Shown: positions 1 through 8,646 of the stretch, piece after piece
Layout of the letters: each line of letters opens with the position of its first letter
Numbering within the stretch: the stretch's first letter is position 1
Assembly (NCBI GenBank): GCA_938010615.1
Contig: CALLUY010000104.1
Span: forward strand, 1-37,648
DNA: 37,648 nt
Reading direction: 5' to 3'
DNA from: an uncultured Pirellulaceae bacterium
GTDB lineage: Bacteria > Planctomycetota > Planctomycetia > Pirellulales > Pirellulaceae
Notes under the pieces: generated by a model
The model's input: only the letters and a program-made list of their open reading frames with translations
Databases searched by the model: none
What the model was told of the DNA's origin: nothing
Position numbers and translations under genes: made by a program

Positions 1-97
1 ATCCCTTCGGGAGCATGTTTGCTTTCGACCAAATCTGGTGATGGCGCTGCGCTTATCACCGGCTAATAGCTTGAATCCCTTCGGGATGGACCGATAA
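1..97. repeat. Hairpin-rich intergenic repeat (partial at window edge)
   Basis: The 12-mer ATCCCTTCGGGA occurs at 1-12 and again at 75-86. The second copy completes a 5-bp hairpin ATCCC-TTC-GGGAT (75-87). Between them GGTGAT (37-42) pairs with ATCACC (55-60) around a GC-rich core. The 5-bp stem with a TTC triloop recurs in the other repeat families of this window. It lies directly after the stop of the minus-strand PqqB-like gene, so it could act as its transcription end, but there is no T-tract. Similar short repeats are common in Pirellulaceae intergenic DNA (family knowledge). Confidence 0.6.
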
Positions 98-1081
98 CTA
101 CAACCCAATCGTTTCACCCTGTGCCGCAACGTTCATCCCGGCCCGCATAATTTGGCTCGCAGCGGCGCTTTCCGGTTGCAGAACTGGATTGGTGTGATTG
201 AAGTGAATGAAGCGAATCTTATTTCGCTGACTTTCCTCGAGCGATGAGAACCTCTTGATACTTTCGGTAACGAACGGATGCGGGATCATGGCCATGTCCC
301 GTCCCGGGATCTCCCCGTTCTCGAAAAAAGTCCCGTCCAAGTAGGCGATGTCGCAATCATGAATCACAGTCTCGATTTTTTGACCCCACTTGTTCCACTT
401 GTCGATGTCGGGAAGAAACACGACTGTCTTGCGGGGACCTTTAATCTTGAACCCAACCGTTTCGGAGAATTCATCTCGATGCGGAACCTGAAAAGGCGTC
501 ACCGAGATTCGCTCACTAAGCTTGATCGTCTCTTCTTTCTGCAATGGCTGTAAAGCGATGTTCTTCAAAGACACCAATTGGCTCCATGGTCCATTGGTTT
601 CAAGAAACGTTTTCATCCTTGGCATGCAATAAACTGGCGTTTCGTTAGCACCAATGACTTCCCGCCCCAAGTGAATCAGGCCGGTGTAGTGACCAATGTG
701 AGCATGAGTCAGGAAAATCCCATCGAGGCCGGGTTGTCGCCTTTTTGGTTCGACGAATTCGTCCAAAGATCGAAGCTGACGTGGAAAGTCTGGTGAGCAC
801 TCAAAAAGCCACCGTTGTTTTGACTCACGATCAATGACCGCAACGCTCGTGGCGTACTTCGCAAGAGATTGATCTTTCCAAGCATTCGCACAACAGGCTC
901 TGGCACAGGCTGCTTGAGGAAATCCCGCGTCTTGCGCTATGCCCAGCACGATCAACTCGACGCCGTTTTCCGGATCTTCGCCAAACGCCGTTGCAACAAT
1001 TGGCCCGAGCGATATTGTGACTACCAAGGAAAGTAATCGGACAGATTTCGAGAAGATATTCATGGCATCATTAGACACCAT
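98..1081 (-). CDS. Secreted PqqB-like metallo-beta-lactamase-fold hydrolase
   Basis: A 327-residue protein with an N-terminal signal segment (Lys/Arg then a hydrophobic run, residues about 12-32, ending near ATAFG), so it is probably exported. The N-terminal GFPQ followed by clustered Cys (59, 63, 64) resembles the GxPQ plus Cys motif of PqqB. The metal motif HAHIGH is at residues 126-131, and PHRDEFSETVGF and FLPDID supply later PqqB/MBL-type positions. PqqB belongs to the MBL fold and helps make pyrroloquinoline quinone, but no other pqq gene is nearby. This is therefore better called a PqqB-like hydrolase of unknown substrate. Two ATG starts are possible: 1081, with an AAAGG about 8 nt upstream, and 1063 (Met7), which would shorten the segment before the signal peptide. 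It diverges from the membrane protein gene at 1192. Confidence 0.8.
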   Translation of the reverse strand: MVSNDAMNIFSKSVRLLSLVVTISLGPIVATAFGEDPENGVELIVLGIAQDAGFPQAACARACCANAWKDQSLAKYATSVAVIDRESKQRWLFECSPDFPRQLRSLDEFVEPKRRQPGLDGIFLTHAHIGHYTGLIHLGREVIGANETPVYCMPRMKTFLETNGPWSQLVSLKNIALQPLQKEETIKLSERISVTPFQVPHRDEFSETVGFKIKGPRKTVVFLPDIDKWNKWGQKIETVIHDCDIAYLDGTFFENGEIPGRDMAMIPHPFVTESIKRFSSLEESQRNKIRFIHFNHTNPVLQPESAAASQIMRAGMNVAAQGETIGL

Positions 1082-1191
1082 TTTGTCGCCTTTGTGGATT
1101 TGCCCACATCGAATGGTTGACGGACTTTGCCGCGAACATGAAACTTGTGCACAACATTGTCTTTTCAGCCACCGTCAAGTTTGCAGATCCG

Positions 1192-1692
1192 ATGGAATTA
1201 ACCGACCTCTTCGCTCAACTTTCTCGTTGGGCTCATATCATCGCAGCCATCGTACTCGCCGGCGGAACTCTGTTCATGCGGTTCGCATTGGTTCCTGCTC
1301 TCTCGGAAACATCTGCCTCCGATGAGATCCGTGAAGCAATTCGCAAACGCTGGATGAAATGGGTGGCCGGTGCGGCATTGTTTCTGTTGATCAGCGGATT
1401 CTACAATACGTTTTTGAAGGCGAAGGGATTCCACCTTTCCGGAATTTACAACGGTTTGCTGGGCGTGAAAATCCTGCTGGCATTTGGAGCATTTTGGCTT
1501 TCGGCCACGATGTCTGGACGTAGCGATCGAGCCAAACGATTCCGTGAACGCGAAACGCATTGGCTCAACATATTGACCGTCATCGTTTTGGCGATCGTCT
1601 TGATGGCCGGATTCATGAAAATGGACTCGACGAACTATGAGGTTAAGGTCAAGGCGGAGACGGTCACAACTTCTGCAGACGCTCCGGATTAG
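1192..1692 (+). CDS. Small four-helix membrane protein, CopD-like
   Basis: The open frame begins at 1117, but the likely start is the ATG at 1192 (MELTDLFAQLSRW). That gives 166 residues, and the preceding 25 residues are not membrane-protein-like. Four hydrophobic segments are visible: HIIAAIVLAGGTLFM, WVAGAALFLLISGFY, LLGVKILLAFGAFWL and ILTVIVLAIVLMAGFM. The first helix carries a His-containing RWAHIIAAIVLAGGTLF pattern as in CopD/DUF-type copper-resistance membrane proteins. Proteins of this size and layout in planctomycetes are usually annotated as hypothetical or CopD-like. The gene stands alone between repeats, and a strong hairpin begins 26 nt after its stop. Function unknown; copper or haem association is only a family-based guess. 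Confidence 0.7.
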   Translation: MELTDLFAQLSRWAHIIAAIVLAGGTLFMRFALVPALSETSASDEIREAIRKRWMKWVAGAALFLLISGFYNTFLKAKGFHLSGIYNGLLGVKILLAFGAFWLSATMSGRSDRAKRFRERETHWLNILTVIVLAIVLMAGFMKMDSTNYEVKVKAETVTTSADAPD

Positions 1693-1717
1693 GTTTCAAC
1701 ATTCAATCACAACCCGA

Positions 1718-1754
1718 AGCGTCAGCGAGGTGCAGCTGGCACCTCGCTAACGCT
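1718..1754. repeat. Long imperfect hairpin, possible terminator of the CopD-like gene
   Basis: AGCGTCAGCGAGGTGC (1718-1733) pairs with GCACCTCGCTAACGCT (1739-1754) with one mismatch and a five-base loop. It starts 26 nt after the stop codon at 1692 and is followed by CTTT. The stem sequence is related to the 'cgcttgcg/gcgagcgag' repeats at 26.25 kb and 37.1 kb, so it may be a dispersed repeat recruited as a terminator. Confidence 0.55.
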
Positions 1755-1755
1755 C

Positions 1756-1996
1756 TTTGAAGTTGCAGTGTTTAGTGCTGAAAGCACGGCATGTTGTAGC
1801 CATGGACGCAAGTCCATGGAAAGGTTGATGCATCAATCGGCAGTCCTGAAAGGACGGCAGGAAAATTGCGGTGGTGCAAAGCTCGGCTCCTGCCGTGCCT
1901 TCGGCACTCTATGGCGATTCATTAACCGTAACCACGGACTTGCGTCCATGGCTAATGCATGTCGTCACTTCGTGACTAAAATTGTGCAACTTCAAA
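1756..1996. mobile_element. MITE-like non-coding element with 12-bp terminal inverted repeats
   Basis: TTTGAAGTTGCA at 1756-1767 is exactly inverted at 1985-1996 (TGCAACTTCAAA). The interior is a string of small hairpins: CCATGGAC-gcaa-GTCCATGG, an AGTCCT/AGGAC hairpin, GTGCC-TTC-GGCAC and GTCAC-TTC-GTGAC. There is no coding capacity. A diverged relative lies at 25651-25955. Together with the flanking hairpin this fills the 360-bp gap between the CopD-like gene and the coiled-coil gene. The element looks like a MITE or REP-type sequence moved in trans; no matching transposase is in the window. Confidence 0.7.
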
Positions 1997-2055
1997 ACTT
2001 ACGCTTCGAGCGCCCCTAGCCAATGAGCAATTGTCATCGGTCGTTTTGAACCGAA

Positions 2056-3660
2056 CTAGTCGTTGAGGCTTTCCACGATTTCTTTCGTGATCTCAGTCAG
2101 TTGTTTTTGTTTCGCCGTCAAACGCTGCAGCGCCGACAAAATGTCTGGATCATTCGTGTTGCCAATCGGGTCGTCGGGATCATCTAGCAACTTTGCGTAG
2201 CGACTGTGCCGGCGGAAGATTCGGTCCTGCAATGATCGCAACATTCGAATTTCGGCGATCTTTCCAACCAATGACGACTCTCCTGGACGACCTCCGCCCG
2301 ATTTCCCCTTACCGCGACTTCTGTTGGCTTCGTTTTCTTTCTGAGCTTGAGCCAACGCATCGGCCAGATAGCCCAGCGTTTCAATAATGTCGTTTTCGAT
2401 CTCGATGGTCATCTCGCCGACCTTGGATGTTGCCAACCGAGAAGCCACTTGCTCCATGTCCAATTTCATTTCCGAGACCGTTTGCGGAAACGCGACAGAC
2501 GAACCATCTTCGCGGAGCAACAGCAACGCTCGCGAAGCTTCGGTGGCGATCGACGATTGCTCAGAAGATAATTTTCCGGCTTTGATCTCGAAATCCGCAC
2601 GGCGTTGTTCTGGCAGGACCGCGTTAAGCGCCGCGGTTTGGTCTCGAACCTTAATCTCACGTTCCATCATTTTTCGAAAGCGACCTTCGAGCATCGAAAG
2701 CGTTCGCTCAACCTCTTCCTCGCGAAGCTGTCGCAAAATCTCTTCCAGCTCCTTCTTGGCGGCCTCCAGTTCGCGTATCGCCGCATTCATGTCTTCGATC
2801 GATTCATCGCGATTGGCTTGATCCAGCTTCTTCTTCGCGTCGCGCATCTTCTGTTCTGCAGCGGCAACGCGTTTGCGAACAGGATTCATTTCGTCTGCTG
2901 GCGAAGATTCTGCATCACCTGAATCGCCGCCCGAGGGTTTTCCAGTTTTCGGTTCGCCCGGCTTCCCTTTCCCTTCTCCTTTCGACCCCTCGCCTTTCGA
3001 ATCCTCGCCTTTCGAATCCTCCCCATCTTTCGATTGGTCGGATGAATCTGCGTTTTCTTTTGACTGCTCTTCGTTGTCCCGAATTTTGTCAGCCAGTTGC
3101 TTGGCCCGTTCGGCCGCCTGTTTCTGTGATTTGGAAATTCGCGGTGTGTCGCCCTGCCCTTCTGCTTCTCCACGCAACGATTTCTGAATTCTCAGCAACC
3201 GTTCGACCTCCTTAAGATACTCCTGATTTCGCTTTAGCTCATCTTCAATCCGTTTTCCTCGATCTTCGCTTTGCAGCAGCGTCAGCAAGCGATTCATATC
3301 GCTGAGAACTTTTTTCTGATTGGATTCCGCGTCGCGAAGTTCGCCAGTGGTCAGAAGCGACACAATGCGTTTCATCTCATCCGTCGTACCGCGTTCCTGT
3401 GAGAGCTCGTATGCGCGTTGCAGCAGCTTTGATCTGGCAGGATTGTTCTCTTTTTCAAATTCTCGCAATGCAAGAAGTTTCTGTTCCAACTGAGCATAAT
3501 TGGTGAGGATTCGCTGCTGTTGATCCTCGACAGATTCGTCTTCTTTCTGTTTCGCGACCGCAGGAGCTTCTTTGTCCTGCATTGCGAATGTAGATTCGAC
3601 AAACAGAAATTGAAACGCGAGCAGACTGGCCAACGAAAATTTGAAGATTGAATTCAACAT
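2056..3660 (-). CDS. Secreted coiled-coil protein, Lys/Glu-rich
   Basis: The best start is the ATG at 3660 (MLNSIFKFSLASLLAF), which yields 534 residues with a clear signal peptide ending near STFA. The longer frame from 3687 overlaps the upstream gene. Only one base separates this ATG from the stop of the 762-residue membrane protein gene, so the two are translationally coupled. The mature protein is almost entirely helical and charged, with long heptad-like stretches and a Gly/Ser/Lys/Glu low-complexity linker (KGEDSKGEGSKGEGKGKPG) about one third along. No enzymatic motif is visible. Its position at the end of the GldG/DUF4340 operon suggests an extracytoplasmic structural partner of the membrane protein. 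Function unknown. Confidence 0.8.
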   Translation of the reverse strand: MLNSIFKFSLASLLAFQFLFVESTFAMQDKEAPAVAKQKEDESVEDQQQRILTNYAQLEQKLLALREFEKENNPARSKLLQRAYELSQERGTTDEMKRIVSLLTTGELRDAESNQKKVLSDMNRLLTLLQSEDRGKRIEDELKRNQEYLKEVERLLRIQKSLRGEAEGQGDTPRISKSQKQAAERAKQLADKIRDNEEQSKENADSSDQSKDGEDSKGEDSKGEGSKGEGKGKPGEPKTGKPSGGDSGDAESSPADEMNPVRKRVAAAEQKMRDAKKKLDQANRDESIEDMNAAIRELEAAKKELEEILRQLREEEVERTLSMLEGRFRKMMEREIKVRDQTAALNAVLPEQRRADFEIKAGKLSSEQSSIATEASRALLLLREDGSSVAFPQTVSEMKLDMEQVASRLATSKVGEMTIEIENDIIETLGYLADALAQAQKENEANRSRGKGKSGGGRPGESSLVGKIAEIRMLRSLQDRIFRRHSRYAKLLDDPDDPIGNTNDPDILSALQRLTAKQKQLTEITKEIVESLND

Positions 3661-3661
3661 G

Positions 3662-5950
3662 TTAGTCCAACAACCCCTCAAAGGCATCTTTCTGTCGTTT
3701 GTCTTTCGTGCGTTTCATCAACGCCTCCTGTTCAGCGATCATACGCCTGACAATTTCCAACAGCTCGTTCTGAGACTCATATTTTACCAATACGGATAGC
3801 ACGGCGTCGATCTCTTTCAAGGCCGCATCCGTTTCGATCAAGCCGCGATCAATAAGTGTTTTCGCCGTTCCTTCGAACGATTGTCCTCCCAGCCCCTTAT
3901 CAATCTGCTTTAAAACGACTTCGATTTCATCGATTGTGTCACCAAGTATCTTCAACGATCCGTCTGGAATTGCTTTCAGGGGCGCGATGATTCCTTCAGC
4001 CAACCGTTGCTTTCGGTCTTCGGCATCCATGCGATTGTTGATCAATTGCATTCTGAGATTCTCAAACGCGTCGGCGATACTACGAATTTCTTGTGACGAC
4101 TTCATCGTCTGAAGCTTGGAACGCTGTGAGAAAACAATTCGCATCGCTTGTTGTCGCATTTGCGCCCCATCATCGCCAAGCTCAGAATCGCCCGGTTCCG
4201 CGTCCGAGGAACGCTTGTCTTCGGCGACGTTTTGCGGTCGAGTTCGAGACAGATATCCGCGCACGGCTGTCAGTTCTTCAAAAATTTGTTCCAATCTCCG
4301 ACGCTGGGAAACTTCAGTTCGTTCCAGCATTCTCAGCAGACGATTTGGCGAAACCAGCTCCAAGGAATATTTGTCACCGATTCCAACATTGGACTCTTCG
4401 CCATTGAATGAATAGTAGTCCTTGGCTTTGATGATGAATCCTAAATTTGATCCGTCATCAACGGTGAGCTTCAATCCAGCCCGAACAAGTTCTGCGATGT
4501 CGATCGACGAATCAAGTTTTCCATCCTCTTTGGTGGTTTGAACTGACGGAGGAAGTTTGCGGTCCACAGTCGTGAGTTCGACCCAAGTTTCCTGAACGCG
4601 ATAGTCGTCAGCGATCTGCCCTTCGAACGGCAAGATGGCGTCAGGCGTGATGGCAGTTCCAATCCCAACCAACTGAGCCACCACGTCGGGAGCTTCGTCT
4701 GTGATCGGTTCCACGTAAACGCTGTGGGGACTGTCGGCAACAATGTTGTCTGAGTCGACCAGATAAAATTGTAGATTGATGGCTTCGCTGAATGGCGGGA
4801 CAGGGTATTCAAAATTTGACCCGTCGACGACGCCAAGATTCATGGTCGATGCTGCTGCGTCCCAAACGTAAACTTTCTTCAGTGGCTTCGTCGCCGTGCC
4901 ACGCACATTGAAAGAAGTTCCTTGCGGCAATGCAGCGCGACCCGTCCAGCGAATACTGCGTGGAGTCCAACCGATTGAATCGTTATCCGATAGATAGGAA
5001 GGGTAAACGCAGTCCAGATCGGTTTGCGTGACGATTGGTTGGTCGACGACTTCGATGCGAAAAGGGCCCGCACGATGATCGTCGCCACGCAAAGTGAATT
5101 CGATATCGGTGAGGATGCTCTCCAAGGGAGAGCCATTGAGGGCGTAGGTTTGCCAACCGTCCTTTGGGCTGCCAATTCGATTCAGAGCTTGCGTCCCCCG
5201 ATCACCTTCCTTCGTTCGATAGTACATCAAACAACTTGACGGCAATTGTCGCCACGGGACCAGCGGATCGGTTGCTTGAGCGCGAACCGTTAACGTCAAC
5301 GATGCGCCTCGAGGGACTCGAAACGATCCATTTGCGGGGTTGAGATTTTGTCCGAGTTCTTCGATGCCTTCGACGGGAGAATCCGTTTTGATCTTCACGC
5401 CGACCATTTCCAAGTACACCCGTCGAGGCCACGGCTGATTGTCCAACATGTAGAGTCGCTTAATTGCCAACTGTAAGTTGTCGAACTTCAAGATCCCAAG
5501 ACTGACGATCGATGCCGCGAGAAGACAGGCCACGATGGCGCTGGTTCGTAGAAACTGAAACCCAACAATGTCTCGCGAGTTGACTTGGTCCAGCAGCGAT
5601 TCGGCTTTCTGCTGAGTCATGTCGATCATGGCGCGATCGATTGGCACGTCAAATCGTTCGCCGGATTCTGCTTGACTGACTGTCGAAATGAGAGACTCTT
5701 CGAACTCAGGATGCTTTCGTTCAACCAGCAACGCGAGGCTATGATTCTTCATCGACACGAAAAGTCGTCGGCCAATGAACCGATACAGCTGAATCAAGGC
5801 AATCGCGATCGCGACGATCAGCAAAAGCGTACGAGCAACCGATGAAAGCTCACGGAAGCCAAAAATGACGGGCAGATAGTCCAGCGCGAATGCGATCCAA
5901 AAACAGATCAGCGCCGCGATGATGATCGCAACGATGCCCTCGACAAGCAC
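3662..5950 (-). CDS. Large membrane-anchored protein, DUF4175-like
   Basis: A 762-residue protein from a GTG at 5950. Two N-terminal membrane helices (VEGIVAIIIAALICFWIAFAL and VARTLLLIVAIAIALIQLY) are followed by a cytoplasmic-type segment (LALLVERKHPEFEESLIST), a third helix (ILRTSAIVACLLAASIVSLGIL region), an extracytoplasmic beta-rich part and a C-terminal helical part. This layout matches planctomycete DUF4175-like proteins. The frame stays open and coding-like upstream of 5950, reading SPPIDRLLGKLRRRIRFI, which looks like the true cytoplasmic N-terminus. Yet there is no ATG, GTG or TTG in frame before the stop at 6203-6205. Either initiation is at a rare codon (ATT at 6043, CTG at 6037 or 6016) or a small sequence change removed the start. 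The stop is one base before the next ATG. Role unknown, probably an envelope partner of the neighbouring genes. Confidence 0.75.
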   Translation of the reverse strand: MLVEGIVAIIIAALICFWIAFALDYLPVIFGFRELSSVARTLLLIVAIAIALIQLYRFIGRRLFVSMKNHSLALLVERKHPEFEESLISTVSQAESGERFDVPIDRAMIDMTQQKAESLLDQVNSRDIVGFQFLRTSAIVACLLAASIVSLGILKFDNLQLAIKRLYMLDNQPWPRRVYLEMVGVKIKTDSPVEGIEELGQNLNPANGSFRVPRGASLTLTVRAQATDPLVPWRQLPSSCLMYYRTKEGDRGTQALNRIGSPKDGWQTYALNGSPLESILTDIEFTLRGDDHRAGPFRIEVVDQPIVTQTDLDCVYPSYLSDNDSIGWTPRSIRWTGRAALPQGTSFNVRGTATKPLKKVYVWDAAASTMNLGVVDGSNFEYPVPPFSEAINLQFYLVDSDNIVADSPHSVYVEPITDEAPDVVAQLVGIGTAITPDAILPFEGQIADDYRVQETWVELTTVDRKLPPSVQTTKEDGKLDSSIDIAELVRAGLKLTVDDGSNLGFIIKAKDYYSFNGEESNVGIGDKYSLELVSPNRLLRMLERTEVSQRRRLEQIFEELTAVRGYLSRTRPQNVAEDKRSSDAEPGDSELGDDGAQMRQQAMRIVFSQRSKLQTMKSSQEIRSIADAFENLRMQLINNRMDAEDRKQRLAEGIIAPLKAIPDGSLKILGDTIDEIEVVLKQIDKGLGGQSFEGTAKTLIDRGLIETDAALKEIDAVLSVLVKYESQNELLEIVRRMIAEQEALMKRTKDKRQKDAFEGLLD

Positions 5951-6100
5951 AATGAACCGAATGCGTCGACGTAGTTTCCCAAGCAGCCGATCGATCGGCG
6001 GCGAGATGGATTTCAGCGTTGGCGAACGAGCGGGCAGGGAAATGCGGTTGGTTGAGTCAGAATGTTGATGTGTGCGACGGGGGACGCGTTGCTTGTCAAA

Positions 6101-6210
6101 GTAGCACGTCTCTCCGAGACGTAAAAAATCGCCTCGGAGAGGCGAGCTACGTAAAATCGCCTCGGAGAGGCGAGCTACGTAAAATCGCCTCGGAGAGACG
6201 AACTACGTCA
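6101..6210. repeat. Tandem and inverted 28-bp repeat cluster
   Basis: Three tandem units start at 6119, 6149 and 6177, of 30, 28 and 28 bp. Each contains the palindromic core CGCCTCGGAGAGGCG, with the last unit diverged to GAGACG. The left edge (6101-6120) holds a partial inverted copy (GTCTCTCCGAGAC). The cluster lies between the 92-residue ORF and the 762-residue gene, inside the frame that extends upstream of the latter. It is not a CRISPR because there are no spacers between units. Confidence 0.75.
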
Positions 6211-6251
6211 TTGCCCCCTTAGTTTTTAGCTGTATCGATGCACTGAGCGTC

Positions 6252-6530
6252 TCAGTCGGTTACGCTGTCGCGCTCGAGCACCAATGTCATGCTTGGAAAG
6301 ACGGCTTGTTTCAAGGAATCAATTGTACCCGTATCGAGCCCCTTGAACACGAGCGATTGCTGGTTTCCGCCCTTGGTTGCGATGAAGATGATCAGGTCGA
6401 TCGGCGCCCGAAAAGATCGTGAGTCCTCCAACGGCACTGTGAGAATGTCGCCACGTTGAACGTTGCCTGATACGGTGTCGGCCGTGATGAAAAAAAGACC
6501 GTCGGAACGCAAGAAAGCGTTCTTTGCCAC
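6252..6530 (-). CDS. Small hypothetical protein between DUF4340 and membrane-protein genes
   Basis: A 92-residue frame begins at a GTG (6530), 20 bases after the DUF4340 stop and on the same strand. The sequence is not low complexity and looks globular: LFFITADTVSGNVQRG, then DILTVPLE, then PIDLIIFIATKGG and LVFKGLDTGTID. The alternation of short beta-like stretches with G-D positions loosely recalls EF-Tu-domain-2-type barrels, but that is only an impression. It could also be a displaced C-terminal piece of the DUF4340 protein, although the two are in different frames. I do not recognise the family. Confidence 0.45.
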   Translation of the reverse strand: MAKNAFLRSDGLFFITADTVSGNVQRGDILTVPLEDSRSFRAPIDLIIFIATKGGNQQSLVFKGLDTGTIDSLKQAVFPSMTLVLERDSVTD

Positions 6531-6550
6531 TACATCTGTGGGCTTGTCGT

Positions 6551-8644
6551 CTATTGCGAGTCGCCTTCTTTAGAGTCCGCAGCAGTCTCCTTCTCTGGGG
6601 AGCCCGTTTCTGTTGTGGTGGCCGGTTTGTCAGATTCAGCAGCCTCTTCCTTTTTTGGTTCAGCCTTGGGTTCCTCCTTCTTTGGCTCTTCCTTCTTGGC
6701 ATCAGCGTCCGTGTCGGCCTGTTTTTCGTCGACTTCTTTTTTGGGCGCTTCTTCAACCGAAGTTTCCGGTTTCTCAGCGTCCGGCTTTTCTTCCGTGGAC
6801 TCGCTCTCCTTCATCTCGGGCTTAACTTCCTCTTTTTGCTCAGCCAGTTCTTTCGGAGTTTCAAAAGTCGCTTCACCTTTTGGCATACTCGGGAACGATA
6901 GTTCTGGCGACGGGATCGCCGGCCCCTTATCGCCGGGTAGCACAACAGGCTTTACCACATCCTCCCGTTTCGACTGAAGCGTTTTCAAGTTGGAAGCAGA
7001 GATGACGTAAAACCAATCTCCGAAACGTTGATTCAGTTCGTCGACGAGCTTTTTGCCTTCTTCAATCTTTTCGTCGAAGGCTTCATTCTCCTGTTTGAAT
7101 CGAGTCAAATTCATTTCATGTTCGAGTTTGGCTTTTTCTACCGCCTTCAACGCTTCCTCATAGGCAATGAATTCCGGATTTCGCTGGGCTGGTTTCTCTT
7201 CTTCGGATTCGGCGTCGGCATCAGCGTCGTCCGCCCCCTTTTCATCAGCCTCATCATCGACCGTTGCCGATTCCTTTTTCTTTTCTTCGACCTTGGCAGG
7301 CTCGTAGCCCTCTGGCTTCACAGGAGGCTCAGGCAACTTTGGCTCAGTCGGTCGATCCCCAAGCAGTGTTTCGTCAAAGTTGACTCGCACGAACAAAAAC
7401 CGATTCGCGTCGTCAGTCGATTCCTCGGACTCGGCAGCAGGATCTTCCGGGTCCGTTGTGGACTCATCTTTTTCTTTGGAGCCGATCTCGATCGTGTCGT
7501 CCTCGTCGGCGACGGCTTCACCGATATGCAATCGATATCGCAACCCTTTGGAAGTTCCAAACTCAAGTTCGCCGTTTTCGGATACCAGTTCCAGATTTTG
7601 TTGCGTCCCGCCAAAGTTAAATCCTTTGTCCATTAGGTCACGTTGCAAAGCTTGAATTGCCCGTCCAGCCTTTTGCTTGTCCGCTTTCATTTCTGGGATG
7701 TCGGCAAGCTTCAAATCGGAAGTCAAAATTTGTTTACCTTCAAATTTGAACTTGGGGCGAACGCCAACAATTTGCATTTCATCCAGCACGCCGAGAATTT
7801 CGTTCACGCGGTCAGGTTCGACCGCTTCTGTGATTTCACTGATGCCTTCCATCGTCCATTGCTCCGCCGCAGAAGGACGTGACAACTTAAGCTGATCGCC
7901 TTGATCCTTGAAAAGTTCTGGCGCTCCGAAGGGGCCGGCACCGCGCTCTTCGATCTTGTAATTGTTGATGGAAATTTGAGTCACGTCTGGCCGGTTGATG
8001 CGGAGTAAGTCCGGGTCAATCCAGTCAGAAAACTTAGTCGAAAGATCGATATCCAATGAAACGCGGAACGTTTGCGAATCGTCAGCGCGTCGCATGTAAA
8101 ATTCTTTGGCTTCGGTCTGAATGTCAAAATCGTCGCCACCACGAGTTGGAACGGCATCTTCGATTTCGTTGCCGATGATGTAATCTACAAGCGGATCGCC
8201 ATTCTCATCCTTGAGCGTGATTCGTTTGCCAGCAGATTCAGGGTCTTCGAGGTCTTCCGAAAGTGGATCGACGACACCGAATTTTTCAAATTCGCTTTCA
8301 CCCATTCCAGCAAGTGCTTGTCGCTCAAGCCCCAACACCGATGCCGATGTCTGAGCAATGCGAGCTGCTCCTTCGGCTGGATAATTGAAATGAGTTGGGA
8401 TTCGCCAAAGGTCTCCGTCGCTCTCGACGCCAAATCGTTTCAAAGCGCCAGTCTCTGGATCGATCGCCGAAACTTCTAGCGAACGGGCAACTTCCGTAGA
8501 AGTGAACTCAGGATAAAAAGGAGTTCCAACCAACTTACCGGCCTCAGATTCGCCGGGTTGGTTCATGACCGCGTTGCCAACCGCCGCCAACCCTAAAACG
8601 GCTGCGGTCACGACAAAACAGATTGTTTTTGTTGACTCTTGCAT
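6551..8644 (-). CDS. DUF4340 domain protein with long acidic-basic tail
   Basis: A 697-residue protein with an N-terminal membrane anchor/signal (TICFVVTAAVLGLAAVGNAV). The body has the DUF4340 layout: FYPEFTSTEVARSLEVSAID, 'DLWRIPTHFNYPAEGAARIA', and later 'VTQISINNYKI' and 'EQWTMEGISEITEAVEPDRV'. In this family the protein is membrane-anchored with the domain outside the cytoplasm and is encoded next to GldG/ABC permeases. The last 130 residues or so are a Glu/Lys/Ala/Pro tail after the core end (GDWFYVISASNLKTLQ). The ATG at 8644 is two bases after the permease-GldG stop (8647), so they are coupled. It probably works in the same envelope complex; its substrate is unknown. Confidence 0.85.
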   Translation of the reverse strand: MQESTKTICFVVTAAVLGLAAVGNAVMNQPGESEAGKLVGTPFYPEFTSTEVARSLEVSAIDPETGALKRFGVESDGDLWRIPTHFNYPAEGAARIAQTSASVLGLERQALAGMGESEFEKFGVVDPLSEDLEDPESAGKRITLKDENGDPLVDYIIGNEIEDAVPTRGGDDFDIQTEAKEFYMRRADDSQTFRVSLDIDLSTKFSDWIDPDLLRINRPDVTQISINNYKIEERGAGPFGAPELFKDQGDQLKLSRPSAAEQWTMEGISEITEAVEPDRVNEILGVLDEMQIVGVRPKFKFEGKQILTSDLKLADIPEMKADKQKAGRAIQALQRDLMDKGFNFGGTQQNLELVSENGELEFGTSKGLRYRLHIGEAVADEDDTIEIGSKEKDESTTDPEDPAAESEESTDDANRFLFVRVNFDETLLGDRPTEPKLPEPPVKPEGYEPAKVEEKKKESATVDDEADEKGADDADADAESEEEKPAQRNPEFIAYEEALKAVEKAKLEHEMNLTRFKQENEAFDEKIEEGKKLVDELNQRFGDWFYVISASNLKTLQSKREDVVKPVVLPGDKGPAIPSPELSFPSMPKGEATFETPKELAEQKEEVKPEMKESESTEEKPDAEKPETSVEEAPKKEVDEKQADTDADAKKEEPKKEEPKAEPKKEEAAESDKPATTTETGSPEKETAADSKEGDSQ

Positions 8645-8646
8645 CG

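Noticed and set aside
98-1081. PQQ biosynthesis locus
   Set aside because: Only a PqqB-like fold is seen; pqqA, C, D and E are not in the neighbourhood.
6119-6204. CRISPR-like direct repeats
   Set aside because: Units are contiguous with no spacers, the core is a palindrome, and no cas gene is near.
7028-7636. 202-residue plus-strand ORF, Phe-rich
   Set aside because: It is the antisense of the Glu/Lys-rich part of the DUF4340 gene.
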